64,000 nt of DNA from Anderseniella sp. (GCA_030626025.1 DAOUPT010000008.1:1-64000), one strand, 5' to 3'. Shown: positions 1-9,447, counted from the stretch's first letter. Notes: generated from the sequence alone by a model not told the origin. Translations and numbers: made by a program.

Positions 1-2
1 AA

Positions 3-140
3 GATCTCGACAATCAGCTGATTTTTGCCGGGCATAATGCCTATAAGGCAGGCGATGACCCGTTTTATCGCGATGAACACGGCAATGTGTTTATTCCCAC
101 CGTAAAGCAGCTAATCGAGCGCCTACTGACCGGCAACTAG
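3..140 (+). CDS. C-terminal end of an unidentified protein (cut by window edge)
   Basis: An open frame runs from the first bases of the window to a TAG stop, giving the last 45 residues of a protein that begins upstream. The tail is hydrophilic and ends in a probable amphipathic helix (VKQLIERLLTGN). I do not recognise the family from so short a piece. It converges on ackA, whose stop lies 9 bases away, so the two transcripts meet tail to tail. The frame is real as far as it can be seen because it has no internal stop and ends cleanly before the ackA stop. Confidence 0.55.
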   Translation, partial: DLDNQLIFAGHNAYKAGDDPFYRDEHGNVFIPTVKQLIERLLTGN

Positions 141-149
141 ATTCAACAT

Positions 150-1331
150 CTAACTCGCCAATGCTCGCGTCGCATTGGCAATCACCAGTTCTTCATTGGT
201 TGCCACCACATGGACACTAATCCTGGATCCGCCAGCACTGATCGTTTTCGCATGTTCGGCATTTGCAGTTTCATCAATTTCGATGCCAAGCCAAGAAAGC
301 TGTCGACAAATTTTCTGTCGTACCATTGCTGAATTCTCACCAATTCCGGCGGTAAAGACAATCGAATCCAAACCCTCCATCGCTGCTGCATGAGAGGCAA
401 ACTCAAGGGCGGCTTTATAGCAGAATAAGTCAATGGCTTCGGCAGCCCGTGGGTCGGGGCTCTCCTGCAACTCGCGCATGTTGTTGCTGATGCCTGATAC
501 ACCCAATAGGCCGGACTCGCGATAGAGCAGATGGTGGACTTCATCAACACTCATACCAAGTTGCTGAACCAGATGTAGCACCGCCCCTGCATCAAGAGTG
601 CCCGAACGCCGCCCCATCATCAAGCCGTGCAGGGCGGTAAATCCCATCGAGGTGGCAACGCTCTGGCGATTTTTCATGGCGCAAATACTAGCTCCATTAC
701 CAAGATGGGCGACAATTACCCTGCCCTCAGCCTTACAACCGGGAAGGTCAGTCAGCACACCAGCGATATATTCATAAGACAAGCCGTGAAAGCCATAACG
801 GATAATCCCGGCATCGCTTAACTTGTGCGGCAAACCAAACAATTGCGCCAAACGCGGCTGAGTCCGGTGAAAGCTGGTGTCAAAACAAGCCACTTGAACA
901 ATATCAGATGCCCGCTTTGAAATCGCCGTAACCGCAGCCAGATTATGCGGCTGATGCAACGGGGCCAGCGGCGTCAAATCTTCCATTTGTTTAAAGGTCT
1001 CAGACGTAATAACCACCGGCCCGTCAAACACCTGCCCGCCATGCACAACCCGATGCCCGACCGCGACAACGTTTAAACCACTGTGCTCACTGGCGAGCCA
1101 GTCAAGCAACCCCTGCACCAACTCCCCATGCCCGGCATCACCATCAAGGTTTTGCAATGCCGTTTCATCCAGCGCCGCACCAGCCGCATCAAAAGCCACA
1201 AAATCCGGCGCCCGCCCGATACCACTAACCTTGCCCCGAATAAGTGGTATTTCACCACCGGAACTCATCGGATAAAGCGCAAACTTTATACTTGATGAGC
1301 CAGAGTTAATTACCAGAACTGCGTCAGTCAT
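150..1331 (-). CDS. ackA: Acetate kinase
   Basis: Acetate kinase interconverts acetate plus ATP and acetyl phosphate plus ADP in the cytoplasm. The 393 aa length matches the family. Visible signatures are the N-terminal phosphate-binding NSGSSSIKF (residues 9-17), GHRVVHGG (92-99) with the substrate-binding Arg, FDTSFH (150-155) with the catalytic Asp, RYGFHG (178-183), AHLGNGAS near 208 and the GRRSGTLD motif near 242. The gene lies 23 bases downstream of leuC on the same strand, so it could be co-transcribed with it. No phosphotransacetylase or phosphoketolase is visible, but the partner may lie beyond the window edge. Start is the ATG after a GGGATGA-like ribosome site. Confidence 0.96.
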   Translation of the reverse strand: MTDAVLVINSGSSSIKFALYPMSSGGEIPLIRGKVSGIGRAPDFVAFDAAGAALDETALQNLDGDAGHGELVQGLLDWLASEHSGLNVVAVGHRVVHGGQVFDGPVVITSETFKQMEDLTPLAPLHQPHNLAAVTAISKRASDIVQVACFDTSFHRTQPRLAQLFGLPHKLSDAGIIRYGFHGLSYEYIAGVLTDLPGCKAEGRVIVAHLGNGASICAMKNRQSVATSMGFTALHGLMMGRRSGTLDAGAVLHLVQQLGMSVDEVHHLLYRESGLLGVSGISNNMRELQESPDPRAAEAIDLFCYKAALEFASHAAAMEGLDSIVFTAGIGENSAMVRQKICRQLSWLGIEIDETANAEHAKTISAGGSRISVHVVATNEELVIANATRALAS

Positions 1332-1354
1332 GGATCATCCCGATTTTTGCAGCC

Positions 1355-2758
1355 TCACTCCCAATCGCGAATATCGACAAACCGACCTTCCAGCGCCGCA
1401 GCAGCGGCCATGGCTGGGGATACCAGATGGGTGCGGCCTTTAAAGCCCTGACGGCCTTCGAAATTGCGGTTTGAAGTAGAGGCGCAGCGTTCGCCCGGCG
1501 CCAATTTGTCGGGATTCATAGCAAGGCACATGGAACAGCCCGGTTCGCGCCATTCAAATCCGGCATCGGTGAATATCTTGTCGAGGCCTTCTTCTTCAGC
1601 TTGCGCTTTGACCGGACCAGACCCCGGCACCACCATGGCACTGACACTGCCCGCAACCTTGCGACCACCGATCATTGCCGCTGCAGCGCGCAGATCTTCT
1701 ATACGGCCATTGGTACAGGAACCGATAAACACCCGGTCAATTTTTACATCACTGATATTTTCACCGGCATTCAAACCCATATACTCAAGCTTGCGTTCAA
1801 CTGCGGCCCGGCGGGTTTCATCATCAATGCTTGCCGGGTCCGGCACCTGACCGGTAATCGCCAGCACATCCTCAGGGCTGGTGCCCCAGGTCACCAGCGG
1901 TGGCAGCGCGCCTGCATCAAGGGTGATTTCCTTGTCAAAATGCGCCCCATCATCAGTTTTCAACGTTTTCCAATAAGCAACCGCCTTGTCCCAGTCAGCA
2001 CCCTTTGGTGATTTGGGTCGGCCTTTGAAATATTCAAAGGTTTTTTCATCAGGCGCAATCATTCCGGCCCGCGCTCCACCTTCGATGGTCATATTACAAA
2101 CCGTCATCCGTCCTTCCATCGACAATGCTTCAATCGCCTCACCAGCAAATTCGATCACATAACCGGTGCCGCCAGCGGTACCGATTTCACCAATGATGGC
2201 CAGAATGATATCTTTGGCTGTCACGCCTTCATGCAGCACCCCGTTAACAGTCACCCGCATGTTTTTCGCTTTGGTCTGAATAAGCGTCTGGGTCGCCAGA
2301 ACATGCTCAACTTCCGAGGTGCCAATACCGTGAGCCAGCGCCCCGAACGCCCCGTGAGTAGAGGTATGACTGTCGCCGCAAACAATAGTCGTTCCCGGCA
2401 ATGTAAAACCCTGCTCGGGCCCAATGATATGCACCACACCCTGACGCTCATCATGCTCGGAATAATACTCAATGCCAAATTCAGCCGCATTGGCCGCCAG
2501 CGCATCAACCTGTATTTTCGCCTCCGGATCAGAAATCCCGACGCTGCGGTCCGTGGTCGGCACATTATGATCAACCACAGCCAGCGTTTTTTCAGGCGAA
2601 TGGACCTTGCGACCAGACATCCGCAAACCTTCAAAAGCCTGCGGACTGGTCACTTCATGCACCAGATGGCGGTCAATATACAAAAGACAGGTTCCATCCT
2701 CTGCCTTATGAGCCAGATGATCATCCCAGATTTTGTCATAAAGAGTACGCGGCGCCAT
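1355..2758 (-). CDS. leuC: 3-isopropylmalate dehydratase large subunit
   Basis: Large subunit of isopropylmalate isomerase, which converts 2- to 3-isopropylmalate in leucine synthesis as a heterodimer with LeuD. At 467 aa it has the usual length. It carries the aconitase-family [12 protein letters not shown] motif and the three cysteines that hold the 4Fe-4S cluster, one in GSCTNGR (near 348) and two in GCSMC (near 408 and 411). leuD is not in the window; in related genomes it is often separated from leuC. The start is supported by AAAAGGACAG eight bases before the ATG. Location a few kilobases from the rplS-trmD block is typical of Hyphomicrobiales. Confidence 0.97.
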   Translation of the reverse strand: MAPRTLYDKIWDDHLAHKAEDGTCLLYIDRHLVHEVTSPQAFEGLRMSGRKVHSPEKTLAVVDHNVPTTDRSVGISDPEAKIQVDALAANAAEFGIEYYSEHDERQGVVHIIGPEQGFTLPGTTIVCGDSHTSTHGAFGALAHGIGTSEVEHVLATQTLIQTKAKNMRVTVNGVLHEGVTAKDIILAIIGEIGTAGGTGYVIEFAGEAIEALSMEGRMTVCNMTIEGGARAGMIAPDEKTFEYFKGRPKSPKGADWDKAVAYWKTLKTDDGAHFDKEITLDAGALPPLVTWGTSPEDVLAITGQVPDPASIDDETRRAAVERKLEYMGLNAGENISDVKIDRVFIGSCTNGRIEDLRAAAAMIGGRKVAGSVSAMVVPGSGPVKAQAEEEGLDKIFTDAGFEWREPGCSMCLAMNPDKLAPGERCASTSNRNFEGRQGFKGRTHLVSPAMAAAAALEGRFVDIRDWE

Positions 2759-2875
2759 AAAACTGTCCTTTTGAAAAAACGTATTGTCAGCATCATTTAG
2801 CGCGTATCAAAACAAAACAAAAGCCTTTCATTGCCCCATCACATTACCGCCGCTTTTAGCGCTGAAAAACAACCC

Positions 2876-3646
2876 ATGAAAATCATCACCACATCCGCCC
2901 TGGCCGCTCTCACACTGCTTTCAGTTTCACCCGCCAGGGCTGCTGCCAGAGTTGCTGCCAGGGCTCCTGATTGTCAGCAAATAACTTTCGAGCTAAATCG
3001 CTACATCATTTGCACGGCAAATCTTAAAACCGACCGACTCGAGCTTCATCTCAAAGATGACAAGCAACAGGTTTTGGGCTCATTTTCAGCTTTGCAACAA
3101 CACCTGACCAAACGGGGCCGCAAACTGGTTTTTGCTTTCAATGCCGGTATGTATCATCCAGCCAGAAACCCCGTCGGCCTGTTTGTTTCAGAAGGCAAAC
3201 AAACCGCATCCATCAAAATAGGCTACGGCACAGGTAACTTTTCACTAAAACCCAACGGTGTATTTTATATTCAAAACAACAAAGCCGCAGTCGAAGAAAC
3301 CGGCACATTCGTTTCCAACAACAGAAAGCCAAACCTTGCCACCCAATCAGGCCCGATGCTGTTGATCAACAACAACATACACCCGAAATTTCAACGCGAT
3401 TCTTCTTCAAGAAAAATCCGCAATGGTGTCGGTGTAAGGCAAGACGGCAAAACCATACTCTTTGCCCTCGCCCTCAACCCGGTCAATTTCCACACCTTCG
3501 CCCGCCTCTTCCGCGATCAGCTAAAAACCCCAAACGCCCTTTATCTCGACGGCACAATTTCCCAAATCCATAGCCCGCACGTTGGGCGCAGCGATACGGG
3601 AACTCATATGGGGCCGATGATCGGGGTTACAGCACCACTCAACTAA
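2876..3646 (+). CDS. Secreted phosphodiester glycosidase family protein (DUF2233/NAGPA-like)
   Basis: A 256 aa protein with an N-terminal signal peptide (MKIITTSALAALTLLSVSPARA) followed by a phosphodiester glycosidase (NAGPA, DUF2233) domain. Family hallmarks are FNAGMYH, the NPVGLFV segment, KPNGVF, QSGPMLL, RNGVGV and LYLDGTISQ near the end. The mammalian relative uncovers mannose 6-phosphate; bacterial members are presumed to cleave sugar phosphodiesters in the periplasm, but the substrate here is unknown. The reading frame is open 45 bases further upstream, but the later ATG directly precedes a classic signal peptide and is preferred. It stands alone, converging on the cytochrome c'-like gene with 8 bases between the stops. 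Confidence 0.85.
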   Translation: MKIITTSALAALTLLSVSPARAAARVAARAPDCQQITFELNRYIICTANLKTDRLELHLKDDKQQVLGSFSALQQHLTKRGRKLVFAFNAGMYHPARNPVGLFVSEGKQTASIKIGYGTGNFSLKPNGVFYIQNNKAAVEETGTFVSNNRKPNLATQSGPMLLINNNIHPKFQRDSSSRKIRNGVGVRQDGKTILFALALNPVNFHTFARLFRDQLKTPNALYLDGTISQIHSPHVGRSDTGTHMGPMIGVTAPLN

Positions 3647-3654
3647 AACAGCAG

Positions 3655-4110
3655 CTACCGAATCCGGTAAGACCTGTGACAAGCATTGCAGTTTTCAGTT
3701 ACCTGCTGCAACGCCCGGTAGACTTTGCGTTGCGTGTCCTTGCCCGGATTAAGCTCAGCATCCTGTGCGACAATAATAAAACGGCTGGCTGCCCGGTGCA
3801 TTTGTGTCCCGATTGCCCCCATTTCTTTCGGCATAAATTTGCCCAAATGCGCCGCCCCATGCAGTGAAAGCGATGACATGCCAAGGCGTTTTTCAGCAAT
3901 TTCTGCCGCCTTGTCGCTTCTGCCTTCGGCCAACTCTTCAAGGATTTCTTCAAGCGCCACCAGATGATCGCGCATATTGGACAGCATGTGCTGCTGCATC
4001 ATCTCAGGCAACTTCACCAGTTCACGGACATCTTCCTGCGCCGCCACCGAGCCCGTTGCAAGAAGCATCCCCACAACCAACCCTGTAAACTTTTTTCCCA
4101 ATAGCCTCAT
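3655..4110 (-). CDS. Cytochrome c'-like periplasmic haem protein
   Basis: A 151 aa protein with a signal peptide (residues 1-24, ending SVAAQ) and a single CxxCH haem site at the extreme C-terminus (CNACH, 141-145). Placement of the haem motif at the end of a helical protein is the hallmark of the cytochrome c' / c-556 family, whose members bind NO, CO or O2, or carry electrons in the periplasm. The helical body (residues 30-130) is consistent with a four-helix bundle. It is transcribed divergently from a Crp/Fnr-type regulator 70 bases away, which suggests control by that regulator; this is inference. Sequence alone does not separate NO-binding c' from electron-transfer c-556. Confidence 0.8.
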   Translation of the reverse strand: MRLLGKKFTGLVVGMLLATGSVAAQEDVRELVKLPEMMQQHMLSNMRDHLVALEEILEELAEGRSDKAAEIAEKRLGMSSLSLHGAAHLGKFMPKEMGAIGTQMHRAASRFIIVAQDAELNPGKDTQRKVYRALQQVTENCNACHRSYRIR

Positions 4111-4180
4111 TATTTCTGGTCCTTTGACATTGTGCTACCTGCTGTAGGCCAGAGCTTGCCTCATCCAGCTCACTTGCTAT

Positions 4181-4729
4181 ATGATCACTATCATGTCGAC
4201 AAATTTCATCGAACAAATGCTCACAAAGGCCGTGCGCTGGCGCCCGATTGCTCAAGGATCTTTTCTGTTTCACCGCAATGATCTGGTCCGATACATTTTT
4301 GCAGTCGAAAAAGGCATCATTGAACTGGTCCGCACCCAATCAAACGGATCCCAAATCGTCCTGCAACGCGCCCATCATCACACGGTCCTTGCCGAAGCCT
4401 CACTCAATTCGCAAACTTATCACTGTGATGCGGTTGCCGTTGCACCTTCAGTGGTTTTCGCCTTACCCAAACCAGACTTCCTGAAGCACCTTCGTAATGA
4501 CAACTCATTTTCAGAACTCTGGTCTTCCCATTTGGCAGGGCAAATACAGGCCGCCCGATACCGATGCGAAATTCTGACGATGAAAACCGTTGCCGATCGT
4601 CTTGATGCCTGGCTGGATTGGCACAGTAATAACCTGCCCCCTAAGGGTGAATGGAAAAGCATCGCAGTCCAAATCGGCGTCAGCCCGGAAGCGCTCTATC
4701 GCGAACTGGCCAAGCGGCGATCACAATAA
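4181..4729 (+). CDS. Crp/Fnr-family transcriptional regulator
   Basis: A 182 aa protein with an N-terminal cyclic-nucleotide-binding-like beta-barrel (QGSFLFHRND ... VEKGIIELVR ... LAEASL) and a short C-terminal helix-turn-helix region (IAVQIGVSPEALYRELAKR). There is no N-terminal Fnr-type cysteine cluster, so it is not an Fe-S sensor of the FNR kind; two Cys lie in the barrel (near 83) and after it (near 129). A second ATG at 4193 (MSTNFIEQ) is an equally possible start; neither has a strong ribosome site. The imperfect dyad ATGAT-cact-ATCAT overlaps both starts and could be an autoregulatory operator. It is divergent from the cytochrome c'-like gene. Confidence 0.83.
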   Translation: MITIMSTNFIEQMLTKAVRWRPIAQGSFLFHRNDLVRYIFAVEKGIIELVRTQSNGSQIVLQRAHHHTVLAEASLNSQTYHCDAVAVAPSVVFALPKPDFLKHLRNDNSFSELWSSHLAGQIQAARYRCEILTMKTVADRLDAWLDWHSNNLPPKGEWKSIAVQIGVSPEALYRELAKRRSQ

Positions 4730-4757
4730 AAAAGGCCGGGGAAAATCCCGGCCTTTT
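4730..4757 (-). terminator. Rho-independent terminator of the rplS operon (bidirectional)
   Basis: An 11-bp perfect inverted repeat (AAAAGGCCGGG / CCCGGCCTTTT) with a 6-base loop lies between the converging rplS and Crp/Fnr genes. On the minus strand the stem is followed by a run of seven T, so it should stop the rplS operon; on the plus strand it follows the regulator stop immediately but has only four T. Confidence 0.9.
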
Positions 4758-4782
4758 CAAATCTACAATGTCAGACAAGCAT

Positions 4783-5451
4783 TTAGTCGTCTTTGGCAGC
4801 CTTATCAGCAGCTGCTTGATCGACTTTGGCCCGCGGTGCTTTACCGGCCATCAATTCTTTGGCTTGCTCAATCCACTCTTCGCGGTCGATACGGCCTTTA
4901 AGATCGAGTTTGGCGTCATAATCAGCAACATCATCGGCTGACCATGCAGCGATTTGTTTGAAGCTTTTGATACCTTCACCTGCCAGTTTTTTAGCCAGCA
5001 CATCACCAACACCTGAAATCAGGGAAATATCATCAACTGAAACTTCAGCGACAGTATCTTCAATAACCTTGGCATTGTCTTTTTTAACCTGACTGCGTTG
5101 CTTTTCAGCAATACGAGCACGTTTACCGGTCAGGGCACGAAGATAATACAACTTGGCCCGACGTACTTTGCCGTAGCGCAGAACAGTTACGCCTTCAACA
5201 AGTGGAGAATAGACCGGAAATACCCGTTCCACACCTTCACCATAAGACATTTTGCGCACTGTGAAGTTTTCATGGATGCCACCGCCTGAGCGGGCAATCA
5301 CAACGCCTTCGTAATTTTGCACCCGTGAGCGTTCGCCTTCACGAATACGCACAGCAACAACAACCGTGTCACCGGGACCGAAGTCTGGAAGTTCGCGTTG
5401 GGCATTGATTTTGGCAGCCTGTTCGGCTTCCAATTGGCCAATAATATTCAT
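4783..5451 (-). CDS. rplS: 50S ribosomal protein L19 with C-terminal helix-hairpin-helix extension
   Basis: The first 118 residues are a standard L19 ([59 protein letters not shown]). L19 sits at the 30S-50S interface. After a charged linker comes a second domain (140-201) starting [13 protein letters not shown] and ending in [16 protein letters not shown], the helix-hairpin-helix type seen in alphaproteobacterial L21 and NuoE, then an Ala/Lys tail. The total of 222 aa is nearly double the usual length of about 115-130. The start is the ATG at 5451, nine bases after AAGGA; the frame is open further upstream but the extra residues do not match L19. It is the last gene of the ffh-rpsP-rimM-trmD-rplS block. 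Confidence 0.96.
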   Translation of the reverse strand: MNIIGQLEAEQAAKINAQRELPDFGPGDTVVVAVRIREGERSRVQNYEGVVIARSGGGIHENFTVRKMSYGEGVERVFPVYSPLVEGVTVLRYGKVRRAKLYYLRALTGKRARIAEKQRSQVKKDNAKVIEDTVAEVSVDDISLISGVGDVLAKKLAGEGIKSFKQIAAWSADDVADYDAKLDLKGRIDREEWIEQAKELMAGKAPRAKVDQAAADKAAKDD

Positions 5452-5570
5452 CGTCTCATGTCCTTGGAATAAATCTTTGCGCGCTTTGTAACGCTTTTGG
5501 GGAAAATTGCAACTGTTGTCTTGGTTTTGTGACATTTTACTTTCCAGCATTTTGTCACACAGTAAACCGT

Positions 5571-6269
5571 TTATTCTTTACTTTTTTCAATCAAATCGGG
5601 TCTGCGCCGAGCTGTTAATTCCTGCGATTTCTCTTTTCGCCATTTTTCAATCGCGCCATGATCACCAGACAGCAGAACCGGGGGAATTTCTCTTCCCTCC
5701 CATTCGCGTGGTTTGGTATAATGCGGGTGTTCCAGCATTCCATTTTCAAAACTCTCATCCAGCTCAGAAAGATCAGAGCCCATAACACCGGGCAACAGCC
5801 TGATAATCGCATCGAGCAAAACAATTGCTGCCGGTTCACCACCAGAGAGCACATAATCGCCAATGCTGACTTCCTGCAAGCCACGCGCCTCAATCACCCG
5901 CTCATCGACGCCCTCAAACCGCCCGCAGACAATGACCGCACCGGGACCCAGAGCCAGATCACGCACCATTGCCTGATCAAGCTGTTTTCCGCGCGGTGAC
6001 ATAAGTAGTTTTGGCCGCTCATCGGCCTTAGGGTCATCGGCAACTTCGTCAATTGCCCTGGCCAGAACATCGGCTTTCAACACCATGCCCGGACCACCAC
6101 CCGCGGGCGTATCATCAACCACATGATGCTTGCCAGTGGCAAAATCGCGGATTTGATGCACATCCAGTGCCCAGTCACCACGTTCTAATGCACGCCCGGC
6201 AAGAGACACCCCAAGGGACCCGGGAAACATTTCCGGATAAAGCGTTAAAACACTGGCGCGAAAGGACAT
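5571..6269 (-). CDS. trmD: tRNA (guanine-N1-)-methyltransferase
   Basis: TrmD methylates G37 at N1 in tRNAs reading CNN codons and so prevents frameshifting. The protein is 232 aa from the ATG at 6269, in [17 protein letters not shown], which matches the usual N-terminus; the frame upstream overlaps rimM and is not used. The SPOUT-family knot that binds S-adenosylmethionine is seen as [16 protein letters not shown] and [16 protein letters not shown], and the C-terminal [14 protein letters not shown] motif holds the catalytic Asp region. It starts 4 bases after the rimM stop, so translation is probably coupled. Confidence 0.97.
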   Translation of the reverse strand: MSFRASVLTLYPEMFPGSLGVSLAGRALERGDWALDVHQIRDFATGKHHVVDDTPAGGGPGMVLKADVLARAIDEVADDPKADERPKLLMSPRGKQLDQAMVRDLALGPGAVIVCGRFEGVDERVIEARGLQEVSIGDYVLSGGEPAAIVLLDAIIRLLPGVMGSDLSELDESFENGMLEHPHYTKPREWEGREIPPVLLSGDHGAIEKWRKEKSQELTARRRPDLIEKSKE

Positions 6270-6273
6270 GTAA

Positions 6274-6831
6274 CTATTCCTCTTTGCCACTAGTGGCATC
6301 ACCATTAGTGGTATCGGCCAACAGCCAGTCTGGTGGGTCAATCACCACAAAGCCACCGACCATATCAACCACCGGCACCGTTGCCTCATTGAACGCCAGC
6401 AACTCGGTCTTTTTGCGCCCGTCAAATTCGATTTCCAGCAAATCACCAGCACCAAAATTGACCACATCAACCACTTTACCGATGACGACATCATCATCGC
6501 GCTTTACCGCTAAACCGACCAGGTCAGCAAAATAGAACTCGCCATCTTCAGCCTCAGGCAATACTTCGCGCTCGATTTTCAGCTCAAGCCCCTTGAGGGC
6601 CTCAGCCGCATCACGACCCGAAACACCTTCAAACCGCACCAGAAAGACATCCTTGTGCGGTTGCAATTGTGTTATCTCCAGCCGCTTTCCCGTTTCGCCC
6701 AGCAACAACGGACCATAATCGCCAATCGCATAAGGATCTTGGGTAAAGCTTTTGACTTTCACCATGCCGCCAACACCATGAACGCCGGTGATAACACCAA
6801 GCACCACCAGCCGTTCACTTTGTTTACTCAT
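6274..6831 (-). CDS. rimM: Ribosome maturation factor RimM
   Basis: RimM binds S19 in the 30S head and helps maturation of the small subunit. The 185 aa protein has the two expected beta-barrel domains: N-terminal [21 protein letters not shown] and a PRC-barrel ([12 protein letters not shown] ... [20 protein letters not shown]). The ATG at 6831 (MSKQSERL) is preferred to an in-frame TTG six bases earlier. It lies between rpsP (12 bases upstream) and trmD (4 bases downstream), the usual order. Confidence 0.96.
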   Translation of the reverse strand: MSKQSERLVVLGVITGVHGVGGMVKVKSFTQDPYAIGDYGPLLLGETGKRLEITQLQPHKDVFLVRFEGVSGRDAAEALKGLELKIEREVLPEAEDGEFYFADLVGLAVKRDDDVVIGKVVDVVNFGAGDLLEIEFDGRKKTELLAFNEATVPVVDMVGGFVVIDPPDWLLADTTNGDATSGKEE

Positions 6832-6843
6832 GGCCAAAAAGCC

Positions 6844-7317
6844 TTAGCTTGCTGCTTCTTCAGTCGCAGCTTCTTCAGCAGGGGCCTCTTCGGCCGGAGC
6901 CTCTTCAGCAGGTGCATTGGCAGCTTCTTCGGCAGCAGCTTTTGCAGCTTCTGCTTCGGCAGCGGCTGCTTCTTCCGCTGCAGCTTTGGCATCAGCCGCC
7001 GCAGCTTCACGATCCAGACGTTTCTGGCCAGGCTTGCCCTTGTTGGGGTTATTGCGAGCTTCGCGCTTCATCAGGCCTGCAGCATCAAGAAAACGTGCAA
7101 CCCGGTCGGTTGGCAACGCACCAACGCTGAGCCAATGCTTGACACGGTCTTCGATCAAACGCACCCGGTTTTCATCATCTTTGTTGAGCATCGGATTGTA
7201 AGTACCGACTTTTTCCACATAACGACCATCGCGTGGTGAAGTCACATCAGCCACAACAATGCGATAATAAGGACGTTTTTTAGAGCCGCCACGGGCCAGT
7301 CTGATTTTAAGTGCCAT
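6844..7317 (-). CDS. rpsP: 30S ribosomal protein S16 with Ala/Glu-rich C-terminal tail
   Basis: Residues 1-100 are ordinary S16 ([47 protein letters not shown]), a protein needed early in 30S assembly. Residues 102-157 form a low-complexity Ala/Glu tail with PAEEA repeats, which makes the protein 157 aa rather than about 80-90. Alphaproteobacterial S16 often has an acidic Ala-rich tail, so this is an extended family form and not a fusion. GGAGA lies ten bases before the ATG. The tail is repetitive in DNA too and gives long false open frames on the other strand. Confidence 0.96.
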   Translation of the reverse strand: MALKIRLARGGSKKRPYYRIVVADVTSPRDGRYVEKVGTYNPMLNKDDENRVRLIEDRVKHWLSVGALPTDRVARFLDAAGLMKREARNNPNKGKPGQKRLDREAAAADAKAAAEEAAAAEAEAAKAAAEEAANAPAEEAPAEEAPAEEAATEEAAS

Positions 7318-7357
7318 TTTATTTAGTTCTCCAATTAAATTTAGTAGTGTTCAGATC

Positions 7358-7867
7358 TCAGATTTCAGCAGGATTTGGGTGCCGGTAAACACCAGCCTCC
7401 TCACCCCACAAAATTATGTTTCGTTCGTGTGTCGCACCCAGTCGTTCCGCAACTTTTTTGGATGCAAAATTCTTTTTAGAAATCAGGCTGATCGCTGTGT
7501 CCCAACCCAAATCCTCATAAGCATGCTTGCGAACCCGCAAAGCAGCTTCAGTTACAAACCCTTTACCAGTCGCAGCGGGTAAAAGCGTCCAACCAATTTC
7601 GCGTTCAGGCCAACCTTCGGGAAACCATAAACCTGTCCAGCCAACAAAACCGCCAGTTGCTTTTTCTTCCACTGCAAAAAAGCCATAGCCACGCAAGAAC
7701 CAATGACCTGCCAGCGCCGCAAACCGCCGCCATGCAGTATCACGATCACAGGTCCCGCCAATAAAACGCATGTGCTCTTCATCGCACATCATTTCAGCCA
7801 GCGGCTCAAAATCTTCGTTGCGAAATTGACGAAGCTTCAAACGATCTGTTTCAAGTTCGGTAATCAT
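7358..7867 (-). CDS. GNAT-family N-acetyltransferase (RimJ/RimL-like)
   Basis: A 169 aa acetyltransferase of the GNAT fold: LETDRLKLRQF at the N-terminus, GFVGWTGL, EREIGWTLLPAATGKGFVTEAA (the acetyl-CoA pyrophosphate loop is near GKGFVTEA) and NFASKKVAERLGA near the end. The pattern is that of the RimJ/RimL group, which acetylates protein N-termini or small molecules. Its ATG overlaps the ffh stop by 4 bases and it precedes rpsP by 40 bases, so it is inside the SRP/ribosomal operon. A ribosomal or SRP substrate is possible but unproven. Confidence 0.88.
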   Translation of the reverse strand: MITELETDRLKLRQFRNEDFEPLAEMMCDEEHMRFIGGTCDRDTAWRRFAALAGHWFLRGYGFFAVEEKATGGFVGWTGLWFPEGWPEREIGWTLLPAATGKGFVTEAALRVRKHAYEDLGWDTAISLISKKNFASKKVAERLGATHERNIILWGEEAGVYRHPNPAEI

Positions 7868-9447
7868 CGCTTCTTTTTGCCTCCCCCAGAACCACCAAGG
7901 CCGGGAAGACCTTTAGGCAAACCACCGCCAAGACCGGGCAGTCCACCCAATCCGGGCAAACTTCCACCACCAAGCCCCGGCAACCCTTTGGGTGCAGAAA
8001 CCCCTTTAGCCATATCTTGTAATTCCGGCGGTAAACTGGCCGGATCCATGCCGCCAAGTTCAGCCTGCATTTTTTCAAGTTCAGCCGGACTGGGCATACC
8101 GCCGCCACCAAGACCAAGGCCGCCCATCATACGAGACATCATGCCTTTGCTGTTGCCCATCTTTTTCATCATTACAGACATTTGCTTGTGCATTTTAACC
8201 AGCTGGTTGATTTCCTGCACCTTGGTACCAGAACCCGCAGCAATACGCTTTTTGCGCGATGCATTGAGCATTTTAGGAAATTGGCGTTCTTTGGCTGTCA
8301 TCGATGATATAATCGCCAATTGATGAACCAGAATGGAATCATCCAGATTGGCACCATCCATCTGCTTTTTGATTTTGCCCATGCCCGGCAACATGCCCAT
8401 GACGCCTGACATGCCGCCAAGTTTTTGCATTTGCTTGAGCTGTTCGGCCAGATCTTCAAGGCCGAACGTGCCCTTCTTCATCCGGGCAGCAATTTTGTTG
8501 GCTTTATCAACATCAATGGTCTGGGCTGCTTTTTCAACCAGCGAAACCACATCGCCCATGCCTAAAATACGATTGGCAATCCGTTCCGGGTGAAAGTCTT
8601 CAAGCCCTTCAAGCTTTTCACCGGTGCCCATCAACTTGATCGGCTTACCGGTTACCGCCCGCATGGAAAGCGCCGCACCACCGCGACCATCACCATCAAT
8701 CCGGGTCAGCACAATACCGCTGACACCCACTTGCTCGTTAAAGCTCTTGGCCAGATTAACTGCATCCTGTCCAGTCAGAGCATCAGCCACCAGCAGGGTT
8801 TCATGGGGCTTGGCAACTTCACGGATCGCCTCAACCTCGGCCATCAATTCTTCATCAATATGAAGACGGCCAGCGGTGTCGAGAATGATCACATCATAGC
8901 CACCAGTCCGGGCTTCTTTCATCGCCCTGACGGTAATTTCTACCGGTTTTTGACCGGCAACAATCGCAACCGTGTCAACGCCGATTTGCTCACCCAAAAT
9001 CGCCAATTGTTCCTGCGCGGCAGGCCGATAGACGTCAAGCGACACCATCAAAACTTTTTTGTTGTCACGCTCTTTCAAGCGTTTGGCGATTTTGGCAGAG
9101 GTGGTTGTCTTGCCTGAACCCTGCAAACCAACCATCAAAATCGGCACCGGCGGCTCGGCATTCAGGCTCAGCGGTTCAGCGTCACCACCAAGCACCTCGA
9201 CCATCACATCATTGACAATTTTAACAACCATCTGGCCCGGGGTGACAGATTTCACCACATTGCGACCAATCGCTTCTGCTTTTACCCTCTCAACAAAGCC
9301 GCGCACCACTTCAAGGGCCACATCGGCCTCAATCAGCGCCCGTCGCACCTCACGCATGGCCGCATCAACATCACTTTCACTAAGCGCACCACGCCCGGTA
9401 AGTGAGTCAAATATGCCAGAGAGGCGGTCTTGTAAGGTTTCAAACAT
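7864..9447 (-). CDS. ffh: Signal recognition particle protein Ffh
   Basis: Ffh is the GTPase subunit of the signal recognition particle and delivers ribosomes making membrane proteins to FtsY. The 527 aa protein has the N domain (residues 1-90), the G domain with GLQGSGKTT near 107, DTAGRLHIDEE near 190 and TRIDGDGRGGAAL near 248, and a Met-rich M domain from about 330. The C-terminus (about 480-527) is a Gly/Leu/Pro tail with repeated GLPGLGG and a GGGKKKR end, common in alphaproteobacterial Ffh. FtsY is in the same window at 13.1 kb. It is the first gene of the operon running to rplS. Confidence 0.97.
   Translation of the reverse strand: MFETLQDRLSGIFDSLTGRGALSESDVDAAMREVRRALIEADVALEVVRGFVERVKAEAIGRNVVKSVTPGQMVVKIVNDVMVEVLGGDAEPLSLNAEPPVPILMVGLQGSGKTTTSAKIAKRLKERDNKKVLMVSLDVYRPAAQEQLAILGEQIGVDTVAIVAGQKPVEITVRAMKEARTGGYDVIILDTAGRLHIDEELMAEVEAIREVAKPHETLLVADALTGQDAVNLAKSFNEQVGVSGIVLTRIDGDGRGGAALSMRAVTGKPIKLMGTGEKLEGLEDFHPERIANRILGMGDVVSLVEKAAQTIDVDKANKIAARMKKGTFGLEDLAEQLKQMQKLGGMSGVMGMLPGMGKIKKQMDGANLDDSILVHQLAIISSMTAKERQFPKMLNASRKKRIAAGSGTKVQEINQLVKMHKQMSVMMKKMGNSKGMMSRMMGGLGLGGGGMPSPAELEKMQAELGGMDPASLPPELQDMAKGVSAPKGLPGLGGGSLPGLGGLPGLGGGLPKGLPGLGGSGGGKKKR

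Noticed and set aside
6828-7201. Plus- and minus-strand open frames over the end of rpsP
   Set aside because: Low-complexity Ala/Glu coding DNA keeps other frames open; S16 explains the region fully.
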